From the NCBI RefSeq assembly GCF_014639435.1, contig NZ_BMFZ01000001.1, forward strand, positions 482,748 through 546,747: a stretch of 64,000 nt of DNA, written 5' to 3'. The notes below the pieces were generated by a model that was not told where the DNA came from, did no database searches, and worked only from the letters and a program-made list of their open reading frames with translations. Source of the DNA: Hafnia psychrotolerans. Lineage in GTDB: Bacteria > Pseudomonadota > Gammaproteobacteria > Enterobacterales > Enterobacteriaceae. Below are positions 27,314 through 37,872 of the stretch, one piece after another (position 1 is the stretch's first letter; the number at the start of each line of letters is the position of its first letter). The translations under genes and the position numbers were made by a program.

Positions 27314-27699
27314 GTCGCTTCAGCCCGTTTTTCGTCAACCTCTTTTACCCGCCCGAGACAACACACTGATCTGGCTATTCTGGCGAATGCCGCGTAAAAA
27401 ACTGCATGATAATCCCCGAATTGCCCACATCAGCGTTAAAAAGGTAAATGCGGGTTTATTTGCCATACTCATTAATGACGTTACATATTGTGTTATAAAA
27501 CGGCCAGTAATCCACGAGTATCACTCAGGTGAAATGGGGTTTTCCCCGAGAATTATTTTCGCGTCAGCTTACGTTCAGCTTTTATGGGTAAAAAGGCTCT
27601 GAGAGGCGTTTCAGAAAGGCAAACTGTGCGTAACATCATAAAATCATCACGCCAAATCAGGGAGTGCTTGATTTAAACATCGCCTGGAATAAAACTGCC
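27314..27699. other. Intergenic stretch upstream of the fru promoter
   Basis: About 385 bases after yeiW with no supported gene. A plus frame of 103 codons (27291-27602) has no ribosome-binding site and no recognisable product. The fru regulatory region begins at the first Cra site at 27700. setB, which lies here in K-12, is absent. Confidence 0.4.
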
Positions 27700-27711
27700 T
27701 GAAACGTTTCA
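27700..27711. promoter_or_regulatory. Cra (FruR) operator O1 upstream of fruB
   Basis: TGAAACGTTTCA, a perfect palindrome (CTGAAACGTTTCAG extended), matches the Cra consensus TGAAWCGWTTCA. It lies 89 bases upstream of fruB. Cra represses fruBKA until fructose-1-phosphate releases it. Confidence 0.88.
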
Positions 27712-27765
27712 GCGTTGTCCGAGAGTCTTCTCGATCGAACGACGCTCCTTTTTTCTCAGTAAAGC

Positions 27766-27777
27766 TGAAACGATTCA
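27766..27777. promoter_or_regulatory. Cra (FruR) operator O2 upstream of fruB
   Basis: TGAAACGATTCA is one base from a perfect palindrome and fits the Cra consensus. It lies 23 bases upstream of the fruB start. The paired-site arrangement is the same as in the E. coli fru operon. Confidence 0.88.
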
Positions 27778-27799
27778 AATTCAGCAGGAGAGGAGAATT

Positions 27800-28930
27800 A
27801 TGTTCCAGTTGTCACAGCAAGATATTCATCTCGGCGCGGTTGCCGGCAATAAAGAGGAGGCCATTCGTCAGGTCGCCGCCGCATTGACTCAGGCAGGCCG
27901 TGTAAGCGAAGGCTATGTAGAAGGGATGTTAAAGCGCGAGTTGCAGACATCCACTTACCTCGGTAATGGCATCGCTATCCCTCATGGCACCACGGATACC
28001 CGCGATCTGGTACTGGATACCGGCGTGCAGGTTTTCCAGTTCCCGCAGGGGATTGAATGGGGCGAAGAACAAACTGCTTATGTGGTTATCGGTATCGCTG
28101 CACGTTCTGACGAACACCTCACGTTGTTGCGTCAACTGACGCACGTCCTGAGCGATGATAGCGTCTCAGAACGCATGGCAAAAACCGACTCAGCCGAAGA
28201 GTTACGCAGCTTGCTGATGGGCGAAAAGAGCGCCGCTGAATTCATTTTTGACACCCAACTGATCAGCGTTGATGTGGTCGCCGATAACCTGATGACCTTA
28301 CAGGCGTTGAACGCCGGGCGCCTACAGCAGATTGGTGCGGTAGATACCGCGTTTGTGAGCAATGTTATCAGCCGTAAGCCACTTAACCTGGGGCAGGGTA
28401 TCTGGCTCAGCGACAGCACTGAGGGCAACCTGAAGAACGCAGCGACGTTCAGCCGCGCCGCTCATGCTTTCGAACACGAAGGGGAATCCGTTGCCGCGTT
28501 GCTGACAATCTCGGTGGTCGATGACGAGCCTTTGAGCTTACTGAACTTCTTAAGTGACCTGCTTATCGCGCAGAAAGCTGAACGTTTGCTGACGGCTGAT
28601 GCCGTAGGCATTTTAGCGCTGCTGACCAGCGACGTCGCTGAGGAAAACAATGTGCTGTCAGCGGAATTCGTTATCCGTAATGAGCACGGCCTGCATGCGC
28701 GTCCTGGTACGGCGCTGGTTAACGTGATCAAGCAATTCAGCAGCGACATCACCGTCACCAATCTTGACGGCAGCGGTAAACCTGCCAACGGACGCAGCCT
28801 GATGAAAGTCGTGGCGCTGGGTGTGAAGAAAGGCCATCGCCTGCGCTTCACCGCGACCGGAGAAGAAGCCGAAGTGGCATTGAAAACTATTGGTGAAGCC
28901 ATTGCTGCGGGTCTTGGGGAGGGCGCATGA
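27800..28930 (+). CDS. fruB: FruB, fructose PTS diphosphoryl transfer protein (EIIA-FPr)
   Basis: A 376-residue PTS protein, the same length as in E. coli. The N-terminal EIIA-Fru domain (about 1-145) has the active His in GIAIPHGT. A middle M domain follows. The C-terminal HPr-like FPr domain (about 285-376) has its active His in [11 protein letters not shown] and the regulatory Ser in GRSLMKV. It passes phosphate from enzyme I to FruA. The ATG follows GGAGAGGAG. The gene overlaps fruK by 4 bases (ATGA), a sign of translational coupling. Confidence 0.97.
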   Translation: MFQLSQQDIHLGAVAGNKEEAIRQVAAALTQAGRVSEGYVEGMLKRELQTSTYLGNGIAIPHGTTDTRDLVLDTGVQVFQFPQGIEWGEEQTAYVVIGIAARSDEHLTLLRQLTHVLSDDSVSERMAKTDSAEELRSLLMGEKSAAEFIFDTQLISVDVVADNLMTLQALNAGRLQQIGAVDTAFVSNVISRKPLNLGQGIWLSDSTEGNLKNAATFSRAAHAFEHEGESVAALLTISVVDDEPLSLLNFLSDLLIAQKAERLLTADAVGILALLTSDVAEENNVLSAEFVIRNEHGLHARPGTALVNVIKQFSSDITVTNLDGSGKPANGRSLMKVVALGVKKGHRLRFTATGEEAEVALKTIGEAIAAGLGEGA

Positions 28931-29865
28931 GCCGCCGAGTCGCCACAATTACGTTAAATCCAGCCTACGATCTGGTCGGTTTCTGTCCTGAAATCGAACG
29001 CGGTGAAGTCAATCTGGTTCAGACTGCCGGTTTACATGCTGCTGGTAAAGGTATCAACGTTGCTAAGGTGCTGAAAGATTTAGGCATCGACGTTACCGTT
29101 GGTGGCTTCCTTGGCAAAGATAACCAGGACGGTTTCCAACATCTGTTCAGCGATCTGGGTATTGCTAACCGTTTTCAGGTGGTGTCAGGTCGTACCCGTA
29201 TCAACGTCAAACTGACCGAGAAAGACGGTGAAGTCAGCGACTTTAATTTCTCCGGTTTTAACGTCACGCCACAGGATTGGGAACGGTTTGTTACCGACTC
29301 ACTGTCGTGGCTAGGCCAGTTCGACATGGTGGCTGTATGTGGAAGCCTGCCAGCGGGCGTTGACCCTGACGCTTTCACCGACTGGATGATCCGCCTGCGT
29401 AGTCAGTGTCCTTGCATCATTTTCGACAGCAGCCGCGAAGCACTGGTGGCGGGTCTGAAAGCTTCACCGTGGTTAGTCAAACCTAACCGTCGCGAGCTTG
29501 AAATTTGGGCGGGACGTAAATTACCACTATTAAGTGATGTCGTTGAAGCGGCGCATGCACTACGCGATCAGGGTATCGCTCACGTTGTGATTTCTCTTGG
29601 TGCCGAAGGTGCACTTTGGGTTAATGCGTCTGGCGCATGGATTGCCAAACCTCCCGCTTGCGAAGTGGTCAGCACCGTTGGTGCCGGCGATTCAATGGTC
29701 GGCGGGCTGATTTACGGCCTACTGATGCGTGAATCAAGCGAACACACCTTACGACTGGCCACCGCTGTGGCTGCTTTGGCGGTTAGCCAGAGCAATGTCG
29801 GCGTCACCGATCGTCCGCAACTCGCGGCGATGATGGCCCGTGTCGATTTAAAACCTTTTAACTGA
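28927..29865 (+). CDS. fruK: FruK, 1-phosphofructokinase
   Basis: A 312-residue PfkB-family kinase (312 in E. coli). It phosphorylates fructose-1-phosphate to fructose-1,6-bisphosphate. [10 protein letters not shown] at the N-terminus, the [14 protein letters not shown] substrate motif (about residue 38) and the C-terminal [13 protein letters not shown] with the catalytic Asp (about 250) are clear. It starts within the fruB stop (ATGA), and fruA follows 14 bases after its stop, so all three genes form one operon under the Cra sites. Confidence 0.97.
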   Translation: MSRRVATITLNPAYDLVGFCPEIERGEVNLVQTAGLHAAGKGINVAKVLKDLGIDVTVGGFLGKDNQDGFQHLFSDLGIANRFQVVSGRTRINVKLTEKDGEVSDFNFSGFNVTPQDWERFVTDSLSWLGQFDMVAVCGSLPAGVDPDAFTDWMIRLRSQCPCIIFDSSREALVAGLKASPWLVKPNRRELEIWAGRKLPLLSDVVEAAHALRDQGIAHVVISLGAEGALWVNASGAWIAKPPACEVVSTVGAGDSMVGGLIYGLLMRESSEHTLRLATAVAALAVSQSNVGVTDRPQLAAMMARVDLKPFN

Positions 29866-29879
29866 CCGCAGGAGGCAGA

Positions 29880-31577
29880 ATGAAAACGCTGCTGATGATA
29901 GACAGTTCGTTGGGACAGGCTCGTAGCCAACTGGCGAAAAAAATGCTCGCTGCTGCTGCGGCGAAGGCTGGACACACTCTGGTAGACAATGCCGCTGAAG
30001 CTGAACTGGTGATCGTAGCGGGTGAGAATGTACCTGCTGAATCCGCACTGACCGGTAAAAAAGTGTTCATTGGTGATGTTGCACTGGCTATTCGTGAACC
30101 TGCGAGTTTCCTGCAACAGGCTGCGGCTGACGCGACCTCTTATGTGGCTCCGGCTGTTGCTGTTTCTGCCCCCGCGACTGCAGGGCAGAAACGTATTGTG
30201 GCGGTCACCGCGTGCCCGACTGGCGTGGCGCACACCTTTATGGCGGCAGAAGCCATCGAGTCTGAAGCGAAAAAACGCGGATGGTGGGTGAAGGTTGAAA
30301 CCCGTGGTTCTGTAGGTGCAGGTAATGCTATCACCCCAGAAGAAGTCGCACAGGCCGATCTGGTGATTGTGGCGGCTGATATTGAAGTGGATTTGGCGAA
30401 GTTTGCCGGTAAGCCGATGTACCGTACGTCTACCGGTCTGGCACTGAAAAAAACCAAGCAGGAACTGGACAAAGCACTGGTTGAAGCTGAAGTCTTCGAG
30501 CCGAAAACCGTTACTGCATCTGGCACCAAGAAGAAAGACGCGGGCGGCACAGGCCCATATCGTCACCTGTTGACCGGCGTGTCTTACATGCTGCCAATGG
30601 TGGTGGCGGGTGGTTTGTGTATCGCGCTTTCATTCGTGTTCGGTATCAAAGCATTTGAAGTGAAAGGCACGCTGGCTGCTGCGCTGATGCAAATCGGTGG
30701 GACTTCAGCTTTTGCGTTGATGGTTCCGGTATTGGCAGGCTTTATTGCCTTCTCCATCGCTGACCGTCCTGGCCTGACGCCGGGTCTGATCGGCGGTATG
30801 CTGGCTGTTAGTACGGGTGCGGGTTTCCTTGGCGGTATCATTGCCGGTTTCCTGGCGGGGTATGTCGCGAAAGCCATCAGTGGTAAGTTGAAATTACCGC
30901 GCAGCATGGAAGCGTTGAAACCTATCCTGATCATCCCGCTTTTCGCGAGTCTGATCACGGGTCTGGTGATGATTTACGTGGTCGGGACACCGGTCGCTAA
31001 AATCATGGCGGGTCTGACTGCCTGGTTGCAATCCATGGGGACAGCCAATGCGGTACTGCTTGGCGCAATCCTCGGTGCGATGATGTGTACTGATATGGGT
31101 GGGCCGGTAAATAAAGCGGCTTACGCGTTCGGGGTGGCACTGCTGAGTTCTTCCGTTTATGGTCCAATGGCTGCCATCATGGCTGCGGGTATGGTTCCGC
31201 CGCTGGCGATGGGGCTGTCAACACTGTTGGCGCGTCATAAGTTCGATGACAGTGAACGTGAAGGGGGCAAGGCGGCGCTGGTTCTGGGTCTGTGCTTTAT
31301 TTCCGAAGGTGCAATTCCGTTTGCGGCGCGTGATCCGATCCGTGTTCTGCCTTGTTGTATCGTTGGCGGCGCGGTCACTGGTGCACTCTCGATGGCCTTC
31401 CACGCACAACTGATGGCGCCACACGGTGGTCTTTTCGTCCTGTTAATCCCAGGCGCAATTACACCGATTCTGGGTTATCTGATCTCTATCATTGCAGGTA
31501 CTGTGTTGGCCGGTGGTGCTTATGCGATTCTGAAACGTTCAGATGCTGCGGTAGCCGCTAAGACTGTAACGCAATAA
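29880..31577 (+). CDS. fruA: FruA, fructose-specific PTS EIIB'BC permease
   Basis: A 565-residue inner-membrane permease (563 in E. coli). A degenerate B' domain (1 to about 95) is followed by the EIIB domain with the phospho-Cys in VTACPTGVAHTF (about residue 113). The EIIC domain from about residue 225 has about ten membrane segments, including HLLTGVSYMLPMVVAGGL and the conserved ISEGAIPFAARDP. It imports fructose as fructose-1-phosphate. The start ATG follows GCAGGAGGCAGA. The gene ends the operon; a terminator follows. Confidence 0.97.
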   Translation: MKTLLMIDSSLGQARSQLAKKMLAAAAAKAGHTLVDNAAEAELVIVAGENVPAESALTGKKVFIGDVALAIREPASFLQQAAADATSYVAPAVAVSAPATAGQKRIVAVTACPTGVAHTFMAAEAIESEAKKRGWWVKVETRGSVGAGNAITPEEVAQADLVIVAADIEVDLAKFAGKPMYRTSTGLALKKTKQELDKALVEAEVFEPKTVTASGTKKKDAGGTGPYRHLLTGVSYMLPMVVAGGLCIALSFVFGIKAFEVKGTLAAALMQIGGTSAFALMVPVLAGFIAFSIADRPGLTPGLIGGMLAVSTGAGFLGGIIAGFLAGYVAKAISGKLKLPRSMEALKPILIIPLFASLITGLVMIYVVGTPVAKIMAGLTAWLQSMGTANAVLLGAILGAMMCTDMGGPVNKAAYAFGVALLSSSVYGPMAAIMAAGMVPPLAMGLSTLLARHKFDDSEREGGKAALVLGLCFISEGAIPFAARDPIRVLPCCIVGGAVTGALSMAFHAQLMAPHGGLFVLLIPGAITPILGYLISIIAGTVLAGGAYAILKRSDAAVAAKTVTQ

Positions 31578-31597
31578 TTATCTGGTTTTAGTCAAAC

Positions 31598-31625
31598 AAA
31601 AGGGCGCAATGTGCGCCCTTTTTTC
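31598..31625. terminator. Terminator between fruA and nfo
   Basis: AAAAGGGCGCA-ATG-TGCGCCCTTTTTT: a strong stem with T-run between convergent genes. It can serve both strands. Confidence 0.9.
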
Positions 31626-31636
31626 ATCCTGATTTT

Positions 31637-32500
31637 TTACGCTGCCGCGTCATCCTGCGCTTTCTGTTGTGACTTCAGCCAGGCAATTTCGTCAATCCAT
31701 ATTTCCGGATCAACCGTTTCGAGGATCATCGGAATACCGTCGAATCGTGGGTCGCGCATCATCCAACTGAACACGGTTTTGCCGATATTGCCTTCGCCCA
31801 GACTATGGTGACGGTCGACGCGGCTGTTAAACTCACTTTTTGCATCGTTGAGATGCATCCCACGCAGATATTTAAAACCGACGATTTTTTCGAATTCACG
31901 GAAGGTTTCGATGCAGGTTTCTTCAGTGCGCAGGTCATATCCGGCGGCGAAAGCGTGGCAGGTATCAATACAGACACCGACCCGGCTCTTATCTTCTACA
32001 CCCTCGATAATCTTTGCCAGGTGCTCGAAGCGGAACCCCAGATTGCTGCCCTGACCGGCGGTATTTTCGATAACGGCGGTCACACCTTGCGTCTGGCTCA
32101 GCGCAATATTGAGTGACTCAGCGATTTTCTCCAGACATTTATCTTCATCTATTTGCATCAGATGGCTGCCGGGATGGAAGTTTAGCAACGACAGACCGAG
32201 CTGTTCGCAACGCTGAAGTTCGTCAAGAAATGCCTCGCGGGATTTCTCAAGCGCTTCAGCCACCGGATGGCCCAGATTAATGAGATAGCTGTCGTGTGGC
32301 AGGATTTGATGACTGCTGTAGCCATATTTTTCACAGGCTACTTTGAATTTTTCAATCACATCCTCCGGCAGAGGTGCGGCTTTCCACTGGCGCTGATTCT
32401 TGGTAAACAGGGCGAACGCCGTGGCTTCCAGCTCGTGAGCGCGGATGACGGCCTGATCAACGCCACCTGCTGCGCTGACATGTGCTCCAATATACTTCAT
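31637..32500 (-). CDS. nfo: Nfo, endonuclease IV
   Basis: A 287-residue AP endonuclease (285 in E. coli). It cuts DNA 5' to abasic sites with a three-zinc centre. ATG 32500 follows GAGGAGTGAAC and gives [13 protein letters not shown]; an in-frame ATG two codons earlier is inside the ribosome-binding region. Zinc-ligand motifs are visible: [34 protein letters not shown] and HLNDAK, then [11 protein letters not shown] and [10 protein letters not shown]. In K-12 nfo is SoxRS-controlled; no soxbox was identified here. It is followed upstream by yeiH, as in K-12. Confidence 0.97.
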   Translation of the reverse strand: MKYIGAHVSAAGGVDQAVIRAHELEATAFALFTKNQRQWKAAPLPEDVIEKFKVACEKYGYSSHQILPHDSYLINLGHPVAEALEKSREAFLDELQRCEQLGLSLLNFHPGSHLMQIDEDKCLEKIAESLNIALSQTQGVTAVIENTAGQGSNLGFRFEHLAKIIEGVEDKSRVGVCIDTCHAFAAGYDLRTEETCIETFREFEKIVGFKYLRGMHLNDAKSEFNSRVDRHHSLGEGNIGKTVFSWMMRDPRFDGIPMILETVDPEIWIDEIAWLKSQQKAQDDAAA

Positions 32501-32595
32501 GTTCACTCCTCTGCTGTTGGTGCTTTATCCCAAGATGATAGCGCCTTGAGTGCGGGCATGCAGCAGAGAAGTGTTAAAAGTCCCCTCAACGCGGG

Positions 32596-33684
32596 TTAGC
32601 TAAATATATGTTGTACCAGCCCGTTGATACCTGCGCCACCGACAATCAGCCAAATGAACAATATCGCAGCCAACAGAATGGGTTTCACGCCAGCTTGACG
32701 CAGTGCGCTGAAGTGCGTGGTCAGGCCGAGGGCAGCCATCGCCATCGCCAGCAATATAGTGTCGAGCGTGATGAGCGGCGGGATCCAGCTATGCGGCAAA
32801 ATATCCAGTGAATTGAACGCCGCCACCGCGATGAACAGCAAAGCGAACCACGGAATAGTGATGTTACGCAGCAAGCCTGAATGTTGGGTTTTCTGTGTAT
32901 TCCCGCGACTTTTCCAGCCAGATAATAGCAGCAGGAAAGGTGCCAGCATCATCACACGGATCATCTTGGTAATCACCGCCGCATTTTCTGCATCCGGACT
33001 GACACCCTGACCGGCGGCAACCACCTGGGCGACCTCATGCACCGTCGAGCCGGTGTAAATACCAAACTGTTCGGCGCTGAAATTAATCCATTGATGTTGC
33101 AAATTTAGCTGCCATAACCACGGGTAAAGGAAGATGGCCGTGGTACCGAAGATCACCACCGTAGCAACAGCTACAGTCACTTTCTCCGCTTTTGCATCCA
33201 GTACGGGTTCTGTCGCCATCACGGCAGCGGCACCACAAATGCTGCTGCCCGCGCCAATTAACATGGCGGTATCACTATCTAACCCGAAAACATTTTTCCC
33301 GAGCCAGCAGGCGAGGGTGAAGGTCGAGCAGAGCGTCAGGGCGTCGATCATAATGCCGGTTGCGCCAACATCAGCGATTTGTGCGAACGTCAGGCGCAGA
33401 CCGTAAAGAATGATGCCAAGGCGCAACAGGCGCTGCTTGGCGAGATTTACACCGTCCTGGCACAGTGGGCGTACCGTCGGATAAAGCGTATTACCGACTA
33501 CCATACCGATGACGATTGCCAGCGTCAGTGCACTGAGGCCAAGGTGGCTTAACTGTGGGAAGTCACTCAGCCAAATAGCAACGCCCGTCACCGCGCCGGT
33601 AAGAATCAAACCCGGTAAAACGCGTCCCAACCTGTCAGGCCTAAGAAAATGTGAATCTGTGAGATTTTTTGTCATGGTCGTCAT
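32596..33684 (-). CDS. yeiH: YeiH, UPF0324 inner-membrane protein
   Basis: A 362-residue membrane protein (349 in E. coli) of the UPF0324/YeiH family with about ten predicted helices. [34 protein letters not shown] and [18 protein letters not shown] are the family signatures. Family members are proposed exporters of sulfur compounds or small anions; the real substrate is unknown. It is divergent from the LysR-type gene yeiE, which in several genera is the likely regulator of the neighbouring yeiH. Confidence 0.93.
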   Translation of the reverse strand: MTTMTKNLTDSHFLRPDRLGRVLPGLILTGAVTGVAIWLSDFPQLSHLGLSALTLAIVIGMVVGNTLYPTVRPLCQDGVNLAKQRLLRLGIILYGLRLTFAQIADVGATGIMIDALTLCSTFTLACWLGKNVFGLDSDTAMLIGAGSSICGAAAVMATEPVLDAKAEKVTVAVATVVIFGTTAIFLYPWLWQLNLQHQWINFSAEQFGIYTGSTVHEVAQVVAAGQGVSPDAENAAVITKMIRVMMLAPFLLLLSGWKSRGNTQKTQHSGLLRNITIPWFALLFIAVAAFNSLDILPHSWIPPLITLDTILLAMAMAALGLTTHFSALRQAGVKPILLAAILFIWLIVGGAGINGLVQHIFS

Positions 33685-33941
33685 GTTGCTTGCCCTCTTT
33701 GAGGTTTCATTACCGACAAGCCTAACGCCGCCTTATATAAAAATGAAATTGATTATAACTTTATAACCTATCGCTAAAAGAGGTATAGAATGCAGCATCT
33801 GGCTTAGGTGGGGACCGCCAGACCATTGAGCTATAATTGACACAAATGAAAGAGGGCGGCGATCGGGCAATCTGCGGTTGTGACTGTCTCTGGACAACAT
33901 AAAATGCGGGCAACATTGCTCGTGTGACGGGCCTATTATTT

Positions 33942-34814
33942 ATGCACATTACATTGCGCCAACTTGAAGTTTTCGCCGAAGTGCTGAAAAGCGGGTCAAC
34001 GACGCAGGCGTCTATCGTGCTGTCGCTGTCGCAATCTGCGGTAAGTGCCGCACTGGCTGATGTTGAAGGACAACTTGGCGTACAGTTATTTGACCGCGTG
34101 GGTAAGCGGCTGGTAACCAATGAGCATGGGCGCTTGTTGTACCCCAAAGCCCTGGCGCTGCTGGAGCAGGCTGGCGAGATTGAGCGATTGTTTAGCAAGG
34201 ATAATGGTTCGCTGCGCATCGGTGCCAGCAGCACTATCGGCAACTATATGCTGCCTAAAATGATTGCTGACTATCGGTTGGACTTTCCCGGTACGCCGCT
34301 TGAACTGAACGTCGGTAACACTAACGATGTGATCAATGCCGTGGCTGAATTTCGTGTGGATTTAGGCCTTATCGAAGGCCCGTGTAGTGTGCCAGAACTC
34401 ATTACTCAACCCTGGCTTGACGACCAACTGGTGGTTTTCAGTGCGCCGGATAATCCGCTAGCCGGACAAAAAGTCTCGCTTGGGACGCTGGCGCTGGCAC
34501 CGTGGATCTTGCGTGAACGCGGGTCTGGCACCCGTGAGGTGCTGGATCATCTGCTCTTACCGCAAATGCCAGATTTCAATCTGGTGATGGAACTGGGTAA
34601 TTCCGAGGCGATTAAACACGCCGTTCGCCACGGTATCGGGATCAGTTGCCTGTCGCGTCGGGTGATCGCCGAGCAGTTAAGCGGCGGGGCGCTGGTGGAG
34701 ATACATGTGCCGCAGGTACCCTTGGTACGCAAACTGTACCTAATTCATCATCGTCAAAAACATATTTCCAATGCGCTATCAAGGTTTTTAACCTATTGCC
34801 GTGAACCTGTATAA
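33942..34814 (+). CDS. yeiE: YeiE, LysR-family regulator
   Basis: A 290-residue LysR-type regulator (293 in E. coli). ATG 33942 gives [19 protein letters not shown], then the helix-turn-helix ([23 protein letters not shown]) and a substrate-binding domain ([16 protein letters not shown]). In E. coli YeiE activates lysP, which lies directly downstream here too (130 bases), and is reported to act in sulfite sensing and iron homeostasis. The divergent yeiH promoter region holds two TTATAA blocks separated by CT (about 33752-33765), a possible binding site but not a firm call. Confidence 0.93.
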   Translation: MHITLRQLEVFAEVLKSGSTTQASIVLSLSQSAVSAALADVEGQLGVQLFDRVGKRLVTNEHGRLLYPKALALLEQAGEIERLFSKDNGSLRIGASSTIGNYMLPKMIADYRLDFPGTPLELNVGNTNDVINAVAEFRVDLGLIEGPCSVPELITQPWLDDQLVVFSAPDNPLAGQKVSLGTLALAPWILRERGSGTREVLDHLLLPQMPDFNLVMELGNSEAIKHAVRHGIGISCLSRRVIAEQLSGGALVEIHVPQVPLVRKLYLIHHRQKHISNALSRFLTYCREPV

Positions 34815-34944
34815 ACGTCTTTTACTAATGATCCATGGCCGATCATGAAGGTGTCTTATAACAAGGGGTTCATGCTATTCAGACTGGCTCTTTTTGTTAC
34901 AATCCGCGCGTAAAAATCCATATGACAGCGGAAACAGGGCAAAA

Positions 34945-36423
34945 ATGGCTCAATCATCGACTAAAACTTTGCAGCCGACTCCGGGCGGACTGCGCCGCGA
35001 GCTTAAAGCACGCCACTTAACCATGATCGCCATTGGCGGTTCTATTGGTACCGGTTTATTTGTCGCTTCAGGGGCTACGGTTTCACAAGCTGGGCCTGGC
35101 GGAGCACTGCTCTCTTACACCCTAATCGGCATCATGGTCTACTTCCTGATGACCAGCCTCGGTGAGTTGGCGGCATTTATGCCGGTCTCCGGTTCTTTCT
35201 CAACCTACGGTTCGAAATATGTAGAAGAAGGCTTTGGTTTCGCGCTGGGCTGGAACTACTGGTACAACTGGGCAGTGACTATCGCCGTTGATCTGGTTGC
35301 AGCACAACTGGTGATGAACTACTGGTTCCCGGATACTCCAGGGTGGATCTGGAGTGCGCTGTTTATGAGTCTGATCTTCCTGCTTAACTATATTTCTGTA
35401 CGCGGTTTCGGTGAGGCTGAATACTGGTTCTCAATGATAAAAGTGATCACGGTGATCATTTTTATCGCCGTTGGCGTACTGATGATAACCGGCATTATGC
35501 GCGGTGGTGAAGCGGCGGGCTGGCATAACTGGACGATTGGCGATGCGCCCTTTGCCGGTGGTTTTGCTTCAATGATTGGCGTGGCGATGATCGTCGGTTT
35601 CTCTTTCCAGGGAACAGAACTCATTGGTGTGGCGGCCGGTGAATCGGAAAATCCTGCCAAGAATATTCCCCGTGCAATACGTCAGGTGTTCTGGCGGATT
35701 CTGTTGTTCTATATTTTGGCCATTCTGGTCATCAGTCTGATCATCCCTTACACCGATCCGAATCTGCTGCGTAACGAAGTCGGTGATATTAGCGTCAGCC
35801 CATTCACGTTGGTGTTCCGTAACGCGGGTCTTTTATCAGCGGCAGCGGTCATGAATGCCGTTATCCTGACGGCGGTACTGTCCGCCGGTAACTCGGGGAT
35901 GTATGCCTCGACTCGCATGCTTTATACCCTGGCATCCGAAGGCAAAGCACCACGCATTTTTGCTAAATTGTCCAAAGGTGGCGTACCGCGTAACGCACTG
36001 TATGCGACCACCGTGGTCGCTGCGCTATGCTTCCTGAGCTCAATGTTTGGCAACCAGACCGTTTATCTGTGGCTGCTCAACACCTCCGGCATGACGGGGT
36101 TCATTGCCTGGCTGGGGATTGCTATCAGCCACTATCGTTTCCGCCGTGGGTATGTTTCTCAGGGACGTGACCTGAAAGCCCTGCCGTATTTGTCTGGCTT
36201 CTTCCCGTTTGGACCGATCTTTGCCTTTGTGCTGTGTCTAACCATCACACTGGGTCAGAACTATCAGGCATTCCTGAAAGACACGATTGACTGGTACGGC
36301 GTGGCTGCAACCTACATCGGTCTGCCGTTATTTATCATCATTTGGTTCGGCTACAAGCTGACTCGCAAGACCAAAGTGGTAAAATACAGTGAGATGGAAT
36401 TCCCAATACATATGGATAAATAA
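34945..36423 (+). CDS. lysP: LysP, lysine-specific permease
   Basis: A 492-residue APC-superfamily amino-acid permease with 12 membrane helices (489 in E. coli). It imports lysine with protons and also works as a co-sensor with CadC. ATG 34945 gives MAQSSTKTLQP; the frame is open upstream but without a good start. Signature stretches are LKARHLTMIAIGGSIGTGLFVASG, FMPVSGSFSTYGSKYVEEGFGFALGWNYW-type helix 3 region, and GFSFQGTELIGVAAGES. A terminator follows. In K-12 cirA is next; here the cit operon and two ABC genes come between. Confidence 0.96.
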   Translation: MAQSSTKTLQPTPGGLRRELKARHLTMIAIGGSIGTGLFVASGATVSQAGPGGALLSYTLIGIMVYFLMTSLGELAAFMPVSGSFSTYGSKYVEEGFGFALGWNYWYNWAVTIAVDLVAAQLVMNYWFPDTPGWIWSALFMSLIFLLNYISVRGFGEAEYWFSMIKVITVIIFIAVGVLMITGIMRGGEAAGWHNWTIGDAPFAGGFASMIGVAMIVGFSFQGTELIGVAAGESENPAKNIPRAIRQVFWRILLFYILAILVISLIIPYTDPNLLRNEVGDISVSPFTLVFRNAGLLSAAAVMNAVILTAVLSAGNSGMYASTRMLYTLASEGKAPRIFAKLSKGGVPRNALYATTVVAALCFLSSMFGNQTVYLWLLNTSGMTGFIAWLGIAISHYRFRRGYVSQGRDLKALPYLSGFFPFGPIFAFVLCLTITLGQNYQAFLKDTIDWYGVAATYIGLPLFIIIWFGYKLTRKTKVVKYSEMEFPIHMDK

Positions 36424-36441
36424 CGTTTCATATTATGATAT

Positions 36442-36471
36442 AAGGCAGAGCTTAGGCTCTGCCTTTTTTTT
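36442..36471 (+). terminator. Terminator of lysP
   Basis: AAGGCAGAGC-TTA-GGCTCTGCCTTTTTTTT: a strong stem and T-run 18 bases after the stop codon. Confidence 0.9.
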
Positions 36472-36489
36472 GCTTAAGGCATTAAAATT

Positions 36490-36598
36490 AATTAACGCCA
36501 TAAACTCCGCGGACACAACCAGGGCAATTAAAACCATAAACTCCGCTGGAACCCTCCAGGTAATTAAAACCATTAACTCCACAAAGAACGTCAATAAT
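36490..36598. repeat. 36-bp imperfect tandem repeat, about three units
   Basis: Units start at 36490, 36526 and 36562, each with AATTAAxxCCATxAACTCC near its start. The first two units are full (36 bases), the third decays after about 22 bases. Period 36 equals 12 codons, and both strands stay open across it: the plus frame would repeat IKTINSAGTLQV. No ribosome-binding site supports a gene. It lies between the lysP terminator and citC. Confidence 0.75.
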
Positions 36599-36624
36599 AA
36601 ATTTATTTCACTCATTCAATTAAA

Positions 36625-36640
36625 TGTGAAATAGGTCAAT
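36625..36640. promoter_or_regulatory. Possible CRP site upstream of citC
   Basis: TGTGA-AATAGG-TCAAT has a perfect left half-site and a 3-of-5 right half-site of the CRP core. It lies about 160 bases upstream of citC in a very AT-rich promoter region. CRP control is known for enterobacterial cit operons; the site itself is a weak match. Confidence 0.35.
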
Positions 36641-36801
36641 TAATCTCGATTATTTTTGTTTAACATACCGAATTAATAAAGCCGAGTTCATTTATCTTTA
36701 TCTCTTGAGGTTTGTCTTTATATTGATTTAATAAGCCTCTGTTGGGATTTATAATAAATATTGTTTCTGATTTGTTGCATCAAAATATCATCAGGTGATT
36801 C

Positions 36802-37872
36802 ATGGATGGAGTATTTAGTCAGGTAACCCGTATCAATCATGCCGGTATAGCAGAAATCACGACCTTCCTGCGTGCCAATGGCTTAAATATCGATACCACG
36901 GTTGAAATATTCATTACTTTACGCCGTGATGGGCAGTTACTCGCCTGTGGCGGTATTGCTGGCAATATTATCAAGTGTGTGGCCATCAGTGAAAGTGTAC
37001 GCGGAGAAGGGCTGGCACTGAAGTTGGCGACTGAACTGGTTAACCTGGCGTATGAGCGTCATCACAGTCATTTGTTTATCTACACCAAAACACAAAACCA
37101 GACATTATTTCAACGCTGCGGTTTTTACCCTATTACCTGCGTGCCGGGAATTGTTGTATTAATGGAAAATAGCGCCTGTCGTTTAAGTCGTTACGCTAAT
37201 GAATTACGCCAGCTTTACCATCCCGGAAAACGCATCGGCTGTATTGTTATGAATGCTAACCCTTTCACGCTTGGCCATCAATACTTGGTCCGTCAGGCAG
37301 CCAAAGTGTGCGACTGGTTACACGTTTTTTTGGTCAAAGAAAATAATTCCCGTTTCTCTTATGAAGACCGTTATGAATTAGTACGGCAGGGTATTGCAGA
37401 TATTAACCACGTCACGCTGCATGCGGGTTCAGAATATATGATCTCCCGAGCCACATTTCCCTGTTATTTCATCAAGGATCAGGGTGTAGCGGATGACTGC
37501 TATACCGAAATTGATCTCAAAATATTTCGTCAGTATCTGGCACCTGCGTTGGGTATTACCCACCGGTTTGTCGGCACCGAACCTTTCTGTGAGGTGACCG
37601 CTAAATATAATCAGGATATGCGTTACTGGCTGGAAACCGACACGCTGGCAAGTCCGCCGATAGCATTGGTCGAGATACCGCGCCTTACCTGGGAGAACAC
37701 TGCCATTTCTGCTTCCTGGGTGCGCAAATTACTGGTGCAGTCAGACATCAGTACTATCCGCCAGTTGGTTCCCTCCGCAACCTGCCACTACCTCGAAAAC
37801 CTCCTTGCCGTGCGCGCTGGAAAATCCGCAGATAGGGCCATGGCGACCGCTAACCAGACAGGTGAACAATGA
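36802..37872 (+). CDS. citC: CitC, [citrate (pro-3S)-lyase] ligase
   Basis: A 356-residue ligase that uses ATP and acetate to acetylate the thiol of the citrate-lyase prosthetic group, turning the enzyme on. An N-terminal GNAT-like domain (AISESVRGEGLALKLATELV) is followed by a nucleotidyltransferase domain with NANPFTLGHQYLVRQAA (about residue 150), the HxxH-like NTP-binding motif, and ISASWVRKLL. The first gene of a seven-gene run (citCDEFXG-T). It overlaps citD by 4 bases (ATGA). citAB, which flanks citC divergently in K-12, is missing. Confidence 0.96.
   Translation: MDGVFSQVTRINHAGIAEITTFLRANGLNIDTTVEIFITLRRDGQLLACGGIAGNIIKCVAISESVRGEGLALKLATELVNLAYERHHSHLFIYTKTQNQTLFQRCGFYPITCVPGIVVLMENSACRLSRYANELRQLYHPGKRIGCIVMNANPFTLGHQYLVRQAAKVCDWLHVFLVKENNSRFSYEDRYELVRQGIADINHVTLHAGSEYMISRATFPCYFIKDQGVADDCYTEIDLKIFRQYLAPALGITHRFVGTEPFCEVTAKYNQDMRYWLETDTLASPPIALVEIPRLTWENTAISASWVRKLLVQSDISTIRQLVPSATCHYLENLLAVRAGKSADRAMATANQTGEQ

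Noticed and set aside
27291-27602. 103-codon plus frame after yeiW
   Set aside because: It overlaps the end of yeiW, lacks a ribosome-binding site and any recognisable motif.
29712-30566. 284-codon minus-strand frame over fruA
   Set aside because: It lies fully opposite fruK/fruA; the product is Arg/His/Ser-rich with no recognisable domain.
36490-36598. CRISPR-like array
   Set aside because: The units are contiguous with no unique spacers and no cas genes are near.
36433-36615. 60-codon minus-strand hydrophobic frame over the 36-bp repeat and lysP terminator
   Set aside because: It runs through the lysP terminator, has no ribosome-binding site, and its repetitive product just mirrors the DNA repeat.
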